A stretch of 64,000 bases of DNA from Pieris napi (taxonomy: Eukaryota > Arthropoda > Insecta > Lepidoptera > Pieridae), in contig NC_062259.1 of assembly GCF_905475465.1 (NCBI RefSeq), forward strand, positions 8,070,501 through 8,134,500. Reading direction: 5' to 3'. The notes below the pieces were generated by a model. That model was not told the origin of the DNA. It saw nothing but the letters and a program-made list of their open reading frames with translations, and did no database searches. The position numbers and the translations under genes are program-made. How positions within the stretch are numbered: position 1 is the stretch's first letter; each line of letters starts with the position of its first letter. Shown piece by piece: positions 1 to 12,295 of the stretch.

Positions 1-1521
1 AAATTATGTTAGACTTAAATTACTTATTAGTCTTAAGTGAGACTAAGATCCTAATGTTCCATGTCCCAGTGCAGAGACAATGTCTTAAAAAAGGGTAAAC
101 AAAAAACAGACTACGGGCGAGAACTATGAAAAGTTGTTGAACCACTAGAGATTTATCAGAAATTAAATTTCAATATTAGATAACACGCCTGCATTTAACT
201 TTATTAAATGATATAGTTTGCATTGGAATTAACCTAAAATATTCACTGTAAATGGTTTGAACAGAATAAGAATTCAAGTTGAATTAATTTATTAATATCG
301 AGATTTTAATTTTAATTATAATTTATTAATTACTGAAAAAAATATACTTTAATTGAATACGTGTTTTACATTAATACTCTTTTGGTTAGTTGACAGCGCA
401 GGGCAGTGTTTGTTGTCCAAAGCCAAACATTAATTGTTCAACAGTTATTAAAACCGAACTCCGAGATATACTGGAGTGAAAATATATTAAAGTTCAGATA
501 TATAAAATGACAGAGTTTCGGAATTTAAAGGCTATATTATTATTATTAAAACTGTAAAAAAGTAAAAAAACACAAGGCATATAGCACATGAAACTCATCA
601 CTCAATTTGCTTATTCTTTCAATTTAACCCCCACCCCCGCTAAAGCTATACTAACTTAAATCTCTCTCTTTTCATTAAACCATAAAACAGTTTGTCGGAA
701 AGAGACGAAAGAGTTTTACTTTAATAGGATGGATTTAATTTTTATACAATAATTCTGATGTATTTTTACGTAATAATAAAAGATTTTTTTACGACGAAAC
801 CCCCGCTTTCGTAGCATCTACGCGCGTAGCACTTCTGCAAGCGTTTACTCCTTACAGGTACACTCGACACGCACCAGGCGCGTGTCGGGACGGGCGTTCA
901 GCTGATAATATCTATATTGGCACTTGTCTCATTCAATATGATCACATCTGATCTTAAACGCTTTTGACTGGGGCTAATGAGTCGAATCAATGAATTCACA
1001 AGCGTTTAAAACTCGATAGATAATCTACTTCAACGCGTGCCGTTTTTGAGGAATACTATGAGAAAAACTTTGATCTGATGAATTAATTTAGGATTCTTTT
1101 GATTATTTGAAGGGTTATAACAAGGTTTACACCTGAGTCGATTTTATTGCTCCGTGCTACTTCTTACTACCTTTATAGAATTATCGTACGGAGAGTCCAA
1201 ATACGCTACATGTTAACCAATAAGACCAGCAAATAGGCATCAAAATTTGCGACTTTTAGACACATGGCCATATCAACTTCATTTGCCATGTGCAAAATAG
1301 AGTTAAATAAATATTAGTAATCGACAAATAGGAAATAAATAGAAGGCCAATGCCTTTGGTATTCAACGGTATATGAAAAATATTATTTAAAAAAAAGGAA
1401 TTTAAATATTAACCTTCCTACGCTGCTCTGTTCTGTAAACAACAGAATATTTCGTTTCAAACCGATTATTTCCTAAGATAAGCATTCAAACCTACACTTT
1501 ATATTCGTACAACAGTAACAT
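1..1521. other. AT-rich intergenic DNA, no gene seen
   Basis: No long or exon-like reading frame with splice signals is visible. A short GC-richer patch near 785-900 stands out from the AT-rich background but has no recognisable coding content. Confidence 0.5.
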
Positions 1522-1673
1522 ATAGAAAACACTTTTTTACCGGATTGAAGGTATGTATTATTATAAATTTACAATTATCGATATCGAAACGTCGGTTAAA
1601 TTTAAAATTATGTAAAATAATTGTAAATTTATAATAATACATAACTTCAATCCGGTAAAAAAGTGTTTTCTAT
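1522..1673. repeat. Palindromic foldback MITE
   Basis: Two arms of about 55-60 bp run from ATAGAAAACAC at the left to GTGTTTTCTAT at the right and are near-perfect reverse complements. They meet around a loop of about 35 bp. There is no coding sequence. This is the form of a small non-autonomous DNA transposon; the target duplication and superfamily are not clear. Confidence 0.8.
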
Positions 1674-4179
1674 GTGTATGTCAATAAAAGACAATACTAT
1701 GAACAATAACATAGTTTTAACTTTTCTAGCGTCTTTGCTCTATTTATAAACGCAAACACGTGAGACAGTGGGAAATAGCCATGTGGCGATAAATTGTTAC
1801 AAATCGTTATCTGGTGTAGGATTGTATTCGCGGCGAAATTACCTTCGATATTTACCATAGGGCGATAACGTACCCTTGGGCGGCATTGAATTAATAATTG
1901 GAAATAGTATAAGCGATACTGTGTTTATTGTACCCCACATACAGGTCATTTTACTGCGTATGATTTTACCTGTTTAATATGGTACGGAATTCACCTATTT
2001 AAACAGGTGTTATATTATTACGAAGTGTTAACCTTTTGACAAGATTCATGATATATTCTACTTGTTGTACAAGATATTGGACTGATTATTTGGCACTTGT
2101 CTAGATTAGAGATTATCTGTGACACGGCACAATATTATTTATTAATTTTTCTGAATGTGTACGTGGGGTACTAACGAAGTATGGCTTTAAATAATTAATT
2201 AAATATTTTACCGTCTTAAATTCAATGCAAGTTATATTTGCATTCTTGAGGTGAATTTATTTTTAGAAATTTGATACAATGATGAAGTTGAGCGCAGCAT
2301 ATTTAGACATAAAATAATATTCAATCCAAAATTGGTTCAATAATTAATTATTACCGGAAGCATATCTATAGTCAGGCATTTTAATTAACCAAATTCAAAT
2401 ATGTACAGTTGCAATTTATGGCTTCGGCATTTTGTAAATATTTAACTAGCGCAGTGCAAATATCGCGAAACTAGGGAAAAATATTGTTTTTCCCATAACG
2501 GGTGACACGGCAGTGTTTATTGTGAAGCCAACAATGGGGTACATCCCACGAGGCAATAAAGCGTGGCGATGTTCATGTGCAAACATCGGGCAATCGCAGT
2601 CGCTTATCAATCGGCAAAAGTTGACGCTGGCTGAGCGGCGGGCGGCGGGCGGCAACGGATTAGAGCCTCGTGCAGCCCGCGGCTAGCACGTGCCAATAGT
2701 GTACTCTGCCTTTCGGATATTGTGGACAACAAAGCAGCGAAACTTTGGTATTTATTAGTAGAAAACCTGTTAAATCTAGTTTCGAAAATTTACCGAACAA
2801 TTTCGTAGTTGGATTTTTGCACACATTTACACTTCAGACTTTTAAAGAACCCTTGTTTCTCTATTCCTTTTATATTTTTTCAGAGTTCCTAGGGAAGATT
2901 TTTATTTAGGATGTGGTTCCCTCACCAGATTCATTAAAATCTTATACATATATCCGACATAGAAACATTTTCATGGATACCTCAATTTAACTGCCAGGGG
3001 CAAGCGCCTGCTTTACAAGTCATAATTTTCACAACACTGTAAACACAAAGAGAGTCTTATGTCATTGTAATAAAATCGAAAATCGCATCGCTTAAGTTTT
3101 TAATAAAATTACTTATAATTGAGCAGTAATAGAGTGTCACAAAGTTCAAAATTGTTCAGCATTAATCTGGAATATTTTTAGTGAACGCGTGGCTATTTCG
3201 CTATTAGAATTTAAGTCAATAGGAGTCGGCATTACCGCGATATAAAGTATAGTTTCATATCGGTCCGGGATTATCTGCGGTTGCCTTGGCTTACTTCTGT
3301 CAAACGAGGAGGTTATATATTATTTATTAACTTGGCAGTTTGGTGGGAATTTGCCTTAATGTACACATGATTAATTCATAGTAATATTAAACTATTTAAA
3401 GCGCTTTATATTTTCTTAATTATGGGGTAGTTTTTATAAATGTCTGAGAATTGAGGTCGGAGATTTTAGTGACTCATAGATGAATTTTGACAGATTTTGT
3501 TTGTTGGTGTGATTTTCCGAAAAATAATAAAGGAAGTGAACGAAGAAAGTTGTAAATATTATTCAAAAATCTTTTTCTTAAGATGTTTTTAATTTGGTTA
3601 TTAATGATAATAGTAACTTAGACTTAGTAAAATAGAAAATAAATATCAATTTCCATAATAATGTATAGATCCCTCCATTGTATAAACAAACAAATGCAAA
3701 CCTAAGAAATAATTCCAGAAAAGCTCGGGCGAAAATAATTTCCGACTATCCGTTACCGCAATTAGTGGCTTATTACCATTTTATTAATCTTAAAATATGT
3801 TAATTTTATTGAAATAAAGTCAAATGAGTTTGCGTAAATGAAATGATCATTGCCTTAGTTTTATTCATTTGTATATAAATGTACATTTATAGTTCATATT
3901 TAATCAGAAAATGTAAATTAAACTAGAACTTGTACAAATATCAAATAACGGAAGCGTAAATGTATTAAATTCGTAGTTTCCCAGTTTATTTGTCAAACAA
4001 ACTATACAGGTGTTCGAGAATCATAGCATGGATTAATAAAATAAACTATTTTGGTAAAATTTAATAATGTAGAACCTGACCATGCGTATGGGAGAAACGC
4101 ACGAAGTACAGCTTTTCTATATGCTTTAGAATGAGGAATGAATAGCAAAAAGTGAACAGGTCGTATTATTTGTAATCTA
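1674..4179. other. Intergenic DNA, no gene seen
   Basis: AT-rich sequence without convincing exons. A GC-richer patch at about 2440-2700 (with a GGCGGGCGGC run) could be a promoter or untranslated exon of an unseen gene, but nothing in it supports a coding call. Confidence 0.45.
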
Positions 4180-4512
4180 TCTATAATATAAAAATGAATC
4201 GCTGAATGTGTTGCTAAGCGCAAATCTCGAGAGCAACTGAACCGATTTCGCTAATTCTTTTTTTATAGTATTCCTTAAAGTACGAGGATGGTTCTTACGG
4301 AGAGAAAAAATTAAAAAAAAATGCCTGAAAAAGTCTAAAAACAACACTTTTCTATCTTCTCATACAAAAGATAGTGACGTTATTATCGTATAAATATTAA
4401 TGTTGATATGTGTATTTGTCTATATATATACGATGGTAACATTACCTTTACGTTTGTGCCAAAACTTTAAAAATTAAATGTCCACCCGTGCGAAGCCGGG
4501 ACGGGTCGCTAG
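4180..4512 (+). mobile_element. Non-autonomous Helitron
   Basis: The element starts with TCTATAATATAAAAATGAAT and ends with GCCGGGACGGGTCGCTAG followed by T. This fits the Helitron rule of a 5' TC, a 3' CTAG and insertion beside T. GC-rich bases that can pair precede the CTAG. The 3' end resembles abundant short Helitrons of moths and butterflies. It codes for nothing. Confidence 0.75.
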
Positions 4513-4760
4513 TCTATATATAAAAATGAATCCCTATTTCCCTTGGTCACGGGATTACGCGTGAACGGCTGGACCGATTTCGCTAATTCTTTTTTTGTTG
4601 TGTTTGTTATTGTCAGGAGAAGGTTCTTATGAAAGAAAAAAATAAGAAAATGGCGCGGAAAATTAGAAAATTTAAGAATACTTACCACCATACAATTCAA
4701 ACTTTTTTGATTTAACCTTATGCCGTTTGACATAACATTGACAGAATGCGTGCTGCAAAT
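4513..4760 (+). mobile_element. Second Helitron, joined head-to-tail, 3' end unclear
   Basis: It begins with TCTATATATAAAAATGAAT directly after the CTAG of the previous element and shares the internal phrase GGACCGATTTCGCTAATTC with it. No CTAG terminus was found, so the right boundary is approximate and the copy is probably truncated. Confidence 0.6.
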
Positions 4761-4949
4761 ATCGTCGAAGAAGATGTAAGAAAATTATATTGATAAAATA
4801 CGTATCAAATAATTATCAATAAATTTATTTAAAAAAGTTAAAATGTGTAATAAGACTATACTTATAACTAGATCAGCACACTACATCAAAAAACTTTTAG
4901 AAAGGGAGACAAGAAGAAACTGTATGAGCAAATATATAGGTATATAATA

Positions 4950-5173
4950 TCTTTATATATATAATTCTGCTGAACGTGTGTATGTCACTGAACTCCTCTT
5001 AAACGGCTGGACCGATTTGAATGATTTTTTTTGTATGCGTTTGGGTGACGCCCTGGATGGGTTAGATTCACAAATCAGCCCAGCAGATGGCGCTGCATTA
5101 GGTACTATCATACTTAGTTTAATATACTAATCACTTGAAATATCATGCAGGTAAGGTCTGTCGGGTCCTCTAG
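4950..5173 (+). mobile_element. Short non-autonomous Helitron
   Basis: Starts TCTTTATATATATAATTCTG and ends GTCGGGTCCTCTAG followed by T. Its inside contains AACGGCTGGACCGATTT and CAGATGGCGCTGCA. A copy of almost the same length lies inverted at 29020-29239, and a longer relative is at 43365-43637. Confidence 0.75.
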
Positions 5174-5183
5174 TGTTTAATAT

Positions 5184-5303
5184 AAACTAGAAGAAATAAA
5201 GGACATGACAAAGGTTAGAAATGCTGTTACTTCTAGTAAAAGATTAAAATGGAAATGGACAGGACACATTATGAGAGTAGATAAAGATAAATGGACAAAG
5301 AAA
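5184..5303 (+). pseudogene. C-terminal scrap of an RTE-type reverse transcriptase
   Basis: The plus-strand translation contains LKWKWTGHIMRVDKDKWTK, the signature of the extreme C-terminus of RTE-like LINE proteins (typically LKWxWAGHxMR...W). Only about 40 codons survive, squeezed between a Helitron and an oppositely oriented mariner fragment. Confidence 0.6.
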
Positions 5304-5930
5304 GGACAACAGGTAAACAGCAATTGACATACCAGTCTGCAGTAACTGTATTTCCATCTTCTAGCACAACTGTCGCGAAATAACCTTTCCGACCAAAGAA
5401 TGAGGCAATCATCTTTTTTCCTTGACTTCTTCCTTTCTTTACCTTAGTTAGCCGATTCTCAAAAGGAAACACCCGCTGAGCTGATTGTCTTTTGGTTTCG
5501 GGTTCGTAGCAATATATCCAGCTTTCATCACCTATGTCAAATACAGCATTTGAGTCACCGCCGTTGAACTTATCTTACATTTGGCGACACCAGTCCATGC
5601 GTGGTGTTTCTGGTCGCCGGTCAAAGTATGGGGAATCCATCTGCTACAAAGCTTCCTGACGCCTAAATGTTCGTATAATATTTTTTGAACTTGACTCATA
5701 CCAATTCCTAGGCTTGCCCGTACCTGCTGATAAGTCACTCTCTTATCTTCCTCTATCATGCGTCGCACAGCACTGATGTTATGTTCAGTAGTCGCTGTTA
5801 AAGGACGTCCCTCACGCGGATCATCATTGAGATTGTTACGTCCACGCTTAAACTGGTTAAACCAATTGTAAACAGTGGCACGAGGTGGGTGAGGAGAAAT
5901 GCAGCACAAAAACAAATGACAAATGAATAC
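5304..5930 (-). pseudogene. Truncated mariner transposase
   Basis: On the minus strand the helix-turn-helix part (residues such as ATVYNWFNQFKRG and DDPREGRP) is followed by the first catalytic aspartate in GDESWIYCYEPETK and by KKMIASFFGRKGYFATV, ending near TADWYVNCCLPVV. The frame is broken between these two parts, around 5530-5590. The second and third DD34D aspartates and both inverted termini are missing, because an RTE fragment abuts at 5304. It is a dead copy of the Tc1/mariner superfamily, closest by eye to mori/mellifera-type mariners. Confidence 0.8.
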
Positions 5931-6837
5931 AATATACTACATTAGGTTACTAAAGAGGTTCTAAAATTGAAATTAAAAAAAGTTTTCATTAGCAATGTTT
6001 CTAACTGGCCAATTCTAAACATTTTCAGTGTTACCCACGTATAACTGAAAAAAACCGGCTTGCCGAGTTGCAGTGCAGAGCAGTGTTAATTTATTAGTGC
6101 TTTCTATTGCTAATCTATTATTATAATAGATACATACCTTATACATCAGTATTAGCCATCTAGACTCGAATCCTCGTTGTAGAGGATTTCGTACAAGCCT
6201 TAGAGTCCTTCAGAGGCCTTCAGGATTAAAAGTCTTTCAACTCTGGGAGCGTGCATTCGAATTCCTATGCATTAATGAAATCAATAAAGTTTATATGTAT
6301 TCTGAATTAATACTCGCTTGTCCGGTAAATAAATGTCTCGAGATAACGTCTAAGACCCAAATCGCCGGCATAGGAGGCTGATAAATAAAAATGTTAACAT
6401 ACACAACGCTAAAGTCATATTTAGTCAATCATAGAACAGATACCCAAATCTCTTATTAAAATGAACGTCGAGTGATAGTCGACAGATGTCGCTAATCGGC
6501 TTAGAGGGACAAACATCCGACATTTTCGACCTACACGGTATGATGCATACAAATTATAGTCTTATCGTAATTAAATTGATATTTGAAATCTTTAGCCTTT
6601 AGGGCCAGTGTTTTGGAACATGTGGTACATGGTTAGTCAAATTGTTATATTTAGTAGCTTTAAATTAAGTATTTCTGGCTTCTCGTGAAAAAATACGCTT
6701 TATAAGTGCCTTCTAGAATTCTAGAATTCCTTATTCTTCGTGAATAAATATCTAAAGCTTCTTAGTTGTGGATTACAACTAAGAAATAAGCCACCCCAGC
6801 ATAACCAGCCCATCCTCTACACCACGGGAGTAGTAGA
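5931..6837. other. Intergenic DNA, nothing recognised
   Basis: No exon-like frame or repeat that I can name. Confidence 0.4.
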
Positions 6838-7030
6838 CAGTAGTAGGACAAAGCCTTTTGAGCAACTATAAGTGTAGTAGAAGGAGACCTGGCCGCAGAC
6901 GCACGTCCTGGTTGAAAAACTTGAGACAATGGTTTGGCACCAAGTCATTGTTTAGAAGCGCGGCATCCAAAATTAAAATAGCCATGATGATCGCCAACCT
7001 TCGCAAGGAGATGGCACTATAAGAAGAAGA
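6838..7030 (+). pseudogene. 3' end of an RTE-type LINE
   Basis: The plus-strand translation reads GRRRTSWLKNLRQWFG, then SAASKIKIAMMIANLRK, and stops shortly after. This is the usual C-terminus of lepidopteran RTE reverse transcriptases. A near-identical tail lies at 10566-10735. Only the 3' end is present, as expected from 5' truncation during reverse transcription. Confidence 0.7.
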
Positions 7031-9028
7031 TAAGTGTAGTGTAGTAAAACTAAAAAGCTTAGTAACAAGTAGAACACTGTAAACATTGGTTTATAATATA
7101 GTTCTTTGAAGACAATTGTTAGAGGACTTTAAGGCCCTATCCCAGCACGAATTGCAGTGTCCGTGTCTCGGGGTGGACTGCGGGGCGCAGTGGAGAACTG
7201 GAGCACTGAGGCGCGCCGGCCCGTAATTACAATTTAAAAAAAATGTGTTTATTCATTTTGAGTACATTACAATGTGTAGAACCCTTTTAAGTAAGAAATA
7301 CCTGTGTCAGGGGTCCCAGCACTTCCATAACAAACTTAATTATAAATTCCTTAAAACTTATTTTATTTACTTTTGTTTTTAATTTGACAACTGTTATCAA
7401 CACGCCTGAGTGCATGAGTGTGTGTGTGGGTGCAAATGTGTGAGTGAGTGAGTTTGTTTAGTAATGTAAAACATTAAATAAATGTAATTCTATCAATTTT
7501 TTTTTCTGAAATGGATTACTTACTTGGCTGGATAAAATATATCGTGAAAAAATCCCGTTCTATATACATTTTCGTCATAAAATGAATTCAAAGTGACAAT
7601 AATTGGCTATGTTTGATTTTTTCTATCAAGGGAAGGTATTTAAATCGTGTATCGATCTTTCATAAAGAATACATAAACTACTCAACTCCACCATATATTT
7701 TTCCATTCTTCCAACTTCAAGAAACGATGACGAAAAATGGAAGGAAACAATGTACTTTTTTGGAGTTTGGCGACCAGATCGGTCCTTAATTTAAGTAAAA
7801 ACACAAGTACGTTATACTATAATTGTTTATTACATTAAATAGATAGCTAGATTACAGTATCTTAGTTGTAACTGCACATATAATATAGTATAATACGTTA
7901 CAAACGATGGCTGCGTAAAATATTTCTCTGAAAATTGTAATATTGTACAAATTGATATATAATTTCTTATATCAAAGCTTATTAGGGCTACGTTTTAATA
8001 AAAGATCCATTAATTGAAATCTAATTTTCTTTAGAACAAAGGAACACGTAGAGATAATTAAATTAATCGACTTCTCCAGTCCATATCACTTATGAATAAT
8101 TTATCTATTGATGAAAGAATTTTCCAAACCGCTTACATACCGTTTACGTTTTTGTCATTTGAAATCTGTTTGACGATATATGTAGCATGTTTTCTTCAAA
8201 GATAAAGCGGAAACCAAACGTAATAAAAATTGTTAGATAATAACGTATATAAGTACTCATAGAATCTATTTATAGAAACTATCTAGTTTATGATCGGCAG
8301 TCCAACGATAATTAATATTTTAAATAATAAACCATTGAAATATAATAATAAAATAGAATTTAAGAAGTCCTTATCGCCTCTTGGTAGAATTTCTTTGCTG
8401 TATTGCGATGCCAACCGTTGAGCGAGGAAAGCACGGGTGTCGCCGGTACTGTATCCCAAACGCCATTTTTTTTATTGTTTCTGTACAAAAACACAATTTT
8501 ACATTACGATCTTGCCTAACTCAAGACAAATAAGTAATTTAAAACTAACCTAATTTACTAACTACTGACTACTTTGCCAAAATAATGCAGATAAATTAGG
8601 CGTTTTCCAAACCTCATGATAACGTTATGCGTGACACATTAAACATTAGAAACGTTTTTCGTATATGACGCGGATTTTTAGGTTATAGTTTAATACTTTG
8701 TTAAACTGCTAGAGGTACTCTAATTCTAACTGTAATTATCAAATCGCACTAGGGTACACCAACAAAGGCCTATGACAGTAATACACATCAGCATTATTGA
8801 TGACTGGACGTGCTTTCGCGGGAAGCTCGTTGCACTTGCACTAGGGTTGTAATTAATTCCCCGTCACACTTGCTACAGAGACAGTGACACGCGAATCATA
8901 TGGTATATGTGCGGACGGCTGGAGTTTAATTTCAACTTCTTTGAACATTTTTTTTAAATAAGCAAGTCTACATTCTGTGTATGACACAAGCAATTTACTG
9001 TTTTGGGTGGGATTACCTACCATTGCTT
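7031..9028. other. Intergenic DNA with one small TG-rich tract
   Basis: An impure TG/TGAG microsatellite lies at about 7405-7452, and a GC-richer block at 7160-7225 has no recognisable content. The rest is AT-rich without coding signals. Confidence 0.45.
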
Positions 9029-9215
9029 CGAACCTAAAATAAAATAAAATAAAATATGTTTATTATGGAACATAAGATACATGTATCACTTATTCCACGT
9101 CATTAAATTTGAATTTGTAGGCATCCCTACTCATCAGCAAAATGACCGGAGATCAGAGTCGCGACCAAACGAATAGGCCAACTGCCTTGCGATGCGATAA
9201 GGAGGGAGCTTGTAG
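9029..9215 (-). mobile_element. Probable LINE 3' untranslated tail
   Basis: The left edge is a (AAAAT)n tract at 9030-9055. It is followed by ATGTTTATTATGGAACATA and TACATGTATCACTTATTCCA, a phrase I associate with 3' tails of lepidopteran LINEs read on the minus strand. No coding part is left. Confidence 0.4.
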
Positions 9216-9603
9216 TTTATTGTTTATCAGAATGCCAAATCGTAAAATGACTGCTTCACGACTGATCTGAGCCCGACCGCCGTTGTAAGAGTTCGAAAAG
9301 TGAGTTACAGAATCGCAAGGCTGCTCCAGTTTAACATTAAAAAAAAAATATTTAAAATATTTAACGAATTATAGAACTTTTATACTAATATACGTAAGCC
9401 AATGTTAGTATACAAGCAGTTTTTTAAAGTTTTGTAGCACTGCGCCCGTACTCTGTAAACGGTACGGTCTGTACACACGGGTATTGAGAAACTACATCCA
9501 AATTGCATACAAATACGTCGGGATTGCGATCGATGTAAAGTTACAGAGGATGTACGATGAGGCACATTAGAGCGTCTGTTTAGTTGCTATTTTTAAGGCA
9601 TTA
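9216..9603. other. Intergenic DNA, nothing recognised
   Basis: No gene or named repeat seen. Confidence 0.35.
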
Positions 9604-9774
9604 TCTTGATATCTGTTCATGTGTTTGTAAATAACTCCTAAACGACTGGACCGATTTCATGGAATGATCTTGATGTTCACATGTATCCCAGATCGTTTTA
9701 GATTTACAATTAGATGGTTTTATTTTTGTATTAAAGACGAATTTACAGGAAAACGTCTGTCGGGTTCGTAATAA
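9604..9774 (+). mobile_element. Decayed Helitron-like fragment
   Basis: Contains AACTCCTAAACGACTGGACCGATTT-type sequence and ends in GTCTGTCGGGTTCGTAAT, close to the GTCGGGTCCGCTAG termini of the intact copies but with the CTAG mutated. Confidence 0.5.
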
Positions 9775-10390
9775 CACTTTTTTTACATCACAATAACACA
9801 AAACCTAAAAAATCATATAACAAGACAAAGGAGCTAAAATAGTTTGCTAAAAACAGTTTCTTCCAGATTATTCGTTCGTAATAAACATCTGTTGTTAACC
9901 TAATTCTAGATCCGTCTACTAAACTAAATACTGGATTTTTTAAACAAACGCATACCGTACACTGTTTATTGAATCTCTCCCTTTGATCAGCAGATATGTG
10001 TATCGCCATACTAAAGTCACGACGTAATCAGCCCTAACATTTAGCGATCAGTTGCGGACAGCATCACAGCACCTGTTACAACGCCCCTGGGTATCGTCCC
10101 CTTTTGCTTTCAATATAATAAATTATTGCTATTTCGTTAAAATAAGGTTTCATTTCCCATTACAATTCGTAGTTCTATTTTTGTAAATCTCCGATTAATA
10201 CGATTTAAAATGCAAGACGTGTTTGCATAAACTAAAAATACGCTAAACCGATTGTCTACTTTATAATTTTAATATAGTTCTGGAATGTCCCCTTCGATTT
10301 CTACCCTGCAAATAGGTTTTGTTTAAAAATTACGTAATGTATAGAACTTGTATAAGTACCGTTATACATATTTTGAGCTCCTTCAACTTA
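9775..10390. other. Intergenic DNA, nothing recognised
   Basis: No gene or named repeat seen. Confidence 0.35.
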
Positions 10391-10552
10391 GGGCCGATTT
10401 ACATTATCTTAGTGTTTAGGAGAGTGCTTTAGTACAACTTGAAAGGCAAGTTCTTTAGCGTAGCGTTTACTAAAGCAAGTAGCGTTTACATGTTTCAACT
10501 AAAGTACTATCCTAAAGCACTCTCCTAAACACTAAGATAATGTAAATCGGCC
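10391..10552. mobile_element. Tourist/Harbinger-like MITE
   Basis: Inverted termini begin GGGCCGATTTACATTATC and match the right end for over 40 bp (the right end reads ...GATAATGTAAATCGGCC). The element is flanked by TTA on both sides (10388-10390 and 10553-10555), the PIF/Harbinger target duplication. At 162 bp it is non-coding. Confidence 0.75.
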
Positions 10553-10565
10553 TTAAGGCAAAGTG

Positions 10566-10735
10566 GCAGGTAGAAGGAGATCTGGCCGCAGACGCACGTT
10601 CTGGTTGAAAAACTTAAGACAATGGTTTGGTCAAAGCACCAAGTCATTGCTTAGAAGCGCGGCATCGAAAATTAAAATAGCCATGATGATCGCCAACCTT
10701 CGCAAGAAGATGGCACTATAAGGAGAAGAATACAT
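10566..10735 (+). pseudogene. 3' end of an RTE-type LINE, second copy
   Basis: Encodes the same C-terminal block as 6838-7030 (GRRRTFWLKNLRQWFG, then IAMMIANLRK). It begins only 13 bp after the MITE at 10391-10552. A 6-bp difference near QWFG (GGTCAA) distinguishes the two copies. Confidence 0.7.
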
Positions 10736-11014
10736 ATTTCTACTTTAAGATTCTATTGCACTTATTTTAATAACGTATAACGCTTTAATAAATATATGGA
10801 AAATAAGTTGTCACGTAATATTTATCTTATCCCGAGTCAACGAAACGAATTCACAATTCTGCCTGAAATTTGTATGAAATATGTATATTTTTTAATAATA
10901 TATATGATTTTTAAAGTTAATAAACTAATACAAAAGCACTATTATTATTAAATGATTAACGTAAACGTATAAGATCTATAGTGAAGACATACTATATGTA
11001 TATATGTCGCAAAG

Positions 11015-11340
11015 AAACAGTCTCGCAAATCAGATACTGTGTGTGCACACAAGTACAACACGATGTTTAACTTATTATAATTTAATAATAATGATTTATA
11101 CTAGACACGAGGTTTATGATTATGAGAGAATTAAAGTAAAAATTATTTCAAAACAGAAGCAATCAGTCTGGCAAATCAGATACTGTGTGTGCACACAAGA
11201 CGATGTGTAACTTATTATAATGTAATAATAATGATTTATACTAGACACGAGGTTTATGATTATGAGAGAATTAAAGTAAAAATTATTTCAAAACCGAAGC
11301 AATCAGTCTGGCCAATCAGAAAGCACACTCAAGACGATGT
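11015..11340. repeat. Minisatellite, 140-146 bp period, about 2.2 copies
   Basis: The landmark CAGATACTGTGTGTGCACAC occurs from 11031 and again from 11177, and a decayed version starts at 11317. Between landmarks the sequence through ACTAGACACGAGGTTTATG is nearly identical, so the first spacing is 146 bp and the second about 140 bp. A short frame runs through it but looks accidental. Confidence 0.8.
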
Positions 11341-12295
11341 CGTATAGAACTCCTCAGGCTATTAAGTAACATGTCGAAGATTTCATCAGTAAGGCATCCA
11401 GGTCACACAGACAGATGTGTTTGTAATTCTGCGCCTGTGTTAGTATATCTTTGAGCGCACGTGACGCCGCCGTGTCGTCGTCGTTGCGATATTAAACCGA
11501 GGGACAGCGTTTTTCAAACTACCCTATTTATAGCATCCTTAATTTTTGATATGAGATTTAAGGCATGGAAATTTATATGTTAAACATATATGTATTGTTG
11601 AAACATATGAATATCGATTTCCTGTTTAGTTAACGACACTAAGACTTGCTTTAATAACATAAATTTTGTTTAAATATTCGAAAGCTTAGTTATTTCCAAA
11701 TCTGGCAGTAAAACGTTACCGGCTCTGAATACTGTCGGGTTTATTTATTTCGTATAGTTTTTGTTAGTATATATTTATAAGTGATTAGTAAAACCAAATG
11801 AGCTCCACGTATTTGCTGTCCAAAATTGACCAATTAAAAAATCCTCAATCTAAGATGAAAATAATAATTTAGTTTGAGAATCGCTATGTCTCACCCCAAG
11901 CGTGCGGCGTTGCTCAGCGTATACATTGCGAGATCGCGCCAGAAAAATTTAATTGTGAAATACGACCACCCTCTTCTCATACTCCCTGTAGCCGAAAATC
12001 ATTCCAGAGGTGGGCGTGCCACTAGTTTTTAGGGTCCTCTTTAAAATTCTTCGCCGTTTTGCTTAAACAACATCGTTCAATGTTAAAATTATTTATTTAT
12101 TAAAGTTTGCCAACGACGAAGAAAAATGGAATAGGTACAATATTTAATGTGACGCGCACTTATAGGCAAAATATTCAATATATAATTGACAATATAAATA
12201 AACATCATGATATAATATAACTATGAGGGATACATATAACGATAAGAACCTTATTAATATAATGTAATGACTAAAATGGTTATATTATTAAAAGG
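11341..12295. other. Intergenic DNA, nothing recognised
   Basis: No convincing exon. A GC-richer stretch at 11450-11510 (GACGCCGCCGTGTCGTCG) has no coding support. Confidence 0.35.

Noticed and set aside
11015..11340. CRISPR-like repeat array
   Set aside because: The units are long, directly adjacent and in eukaryotic DNA; it is a minisatellite.
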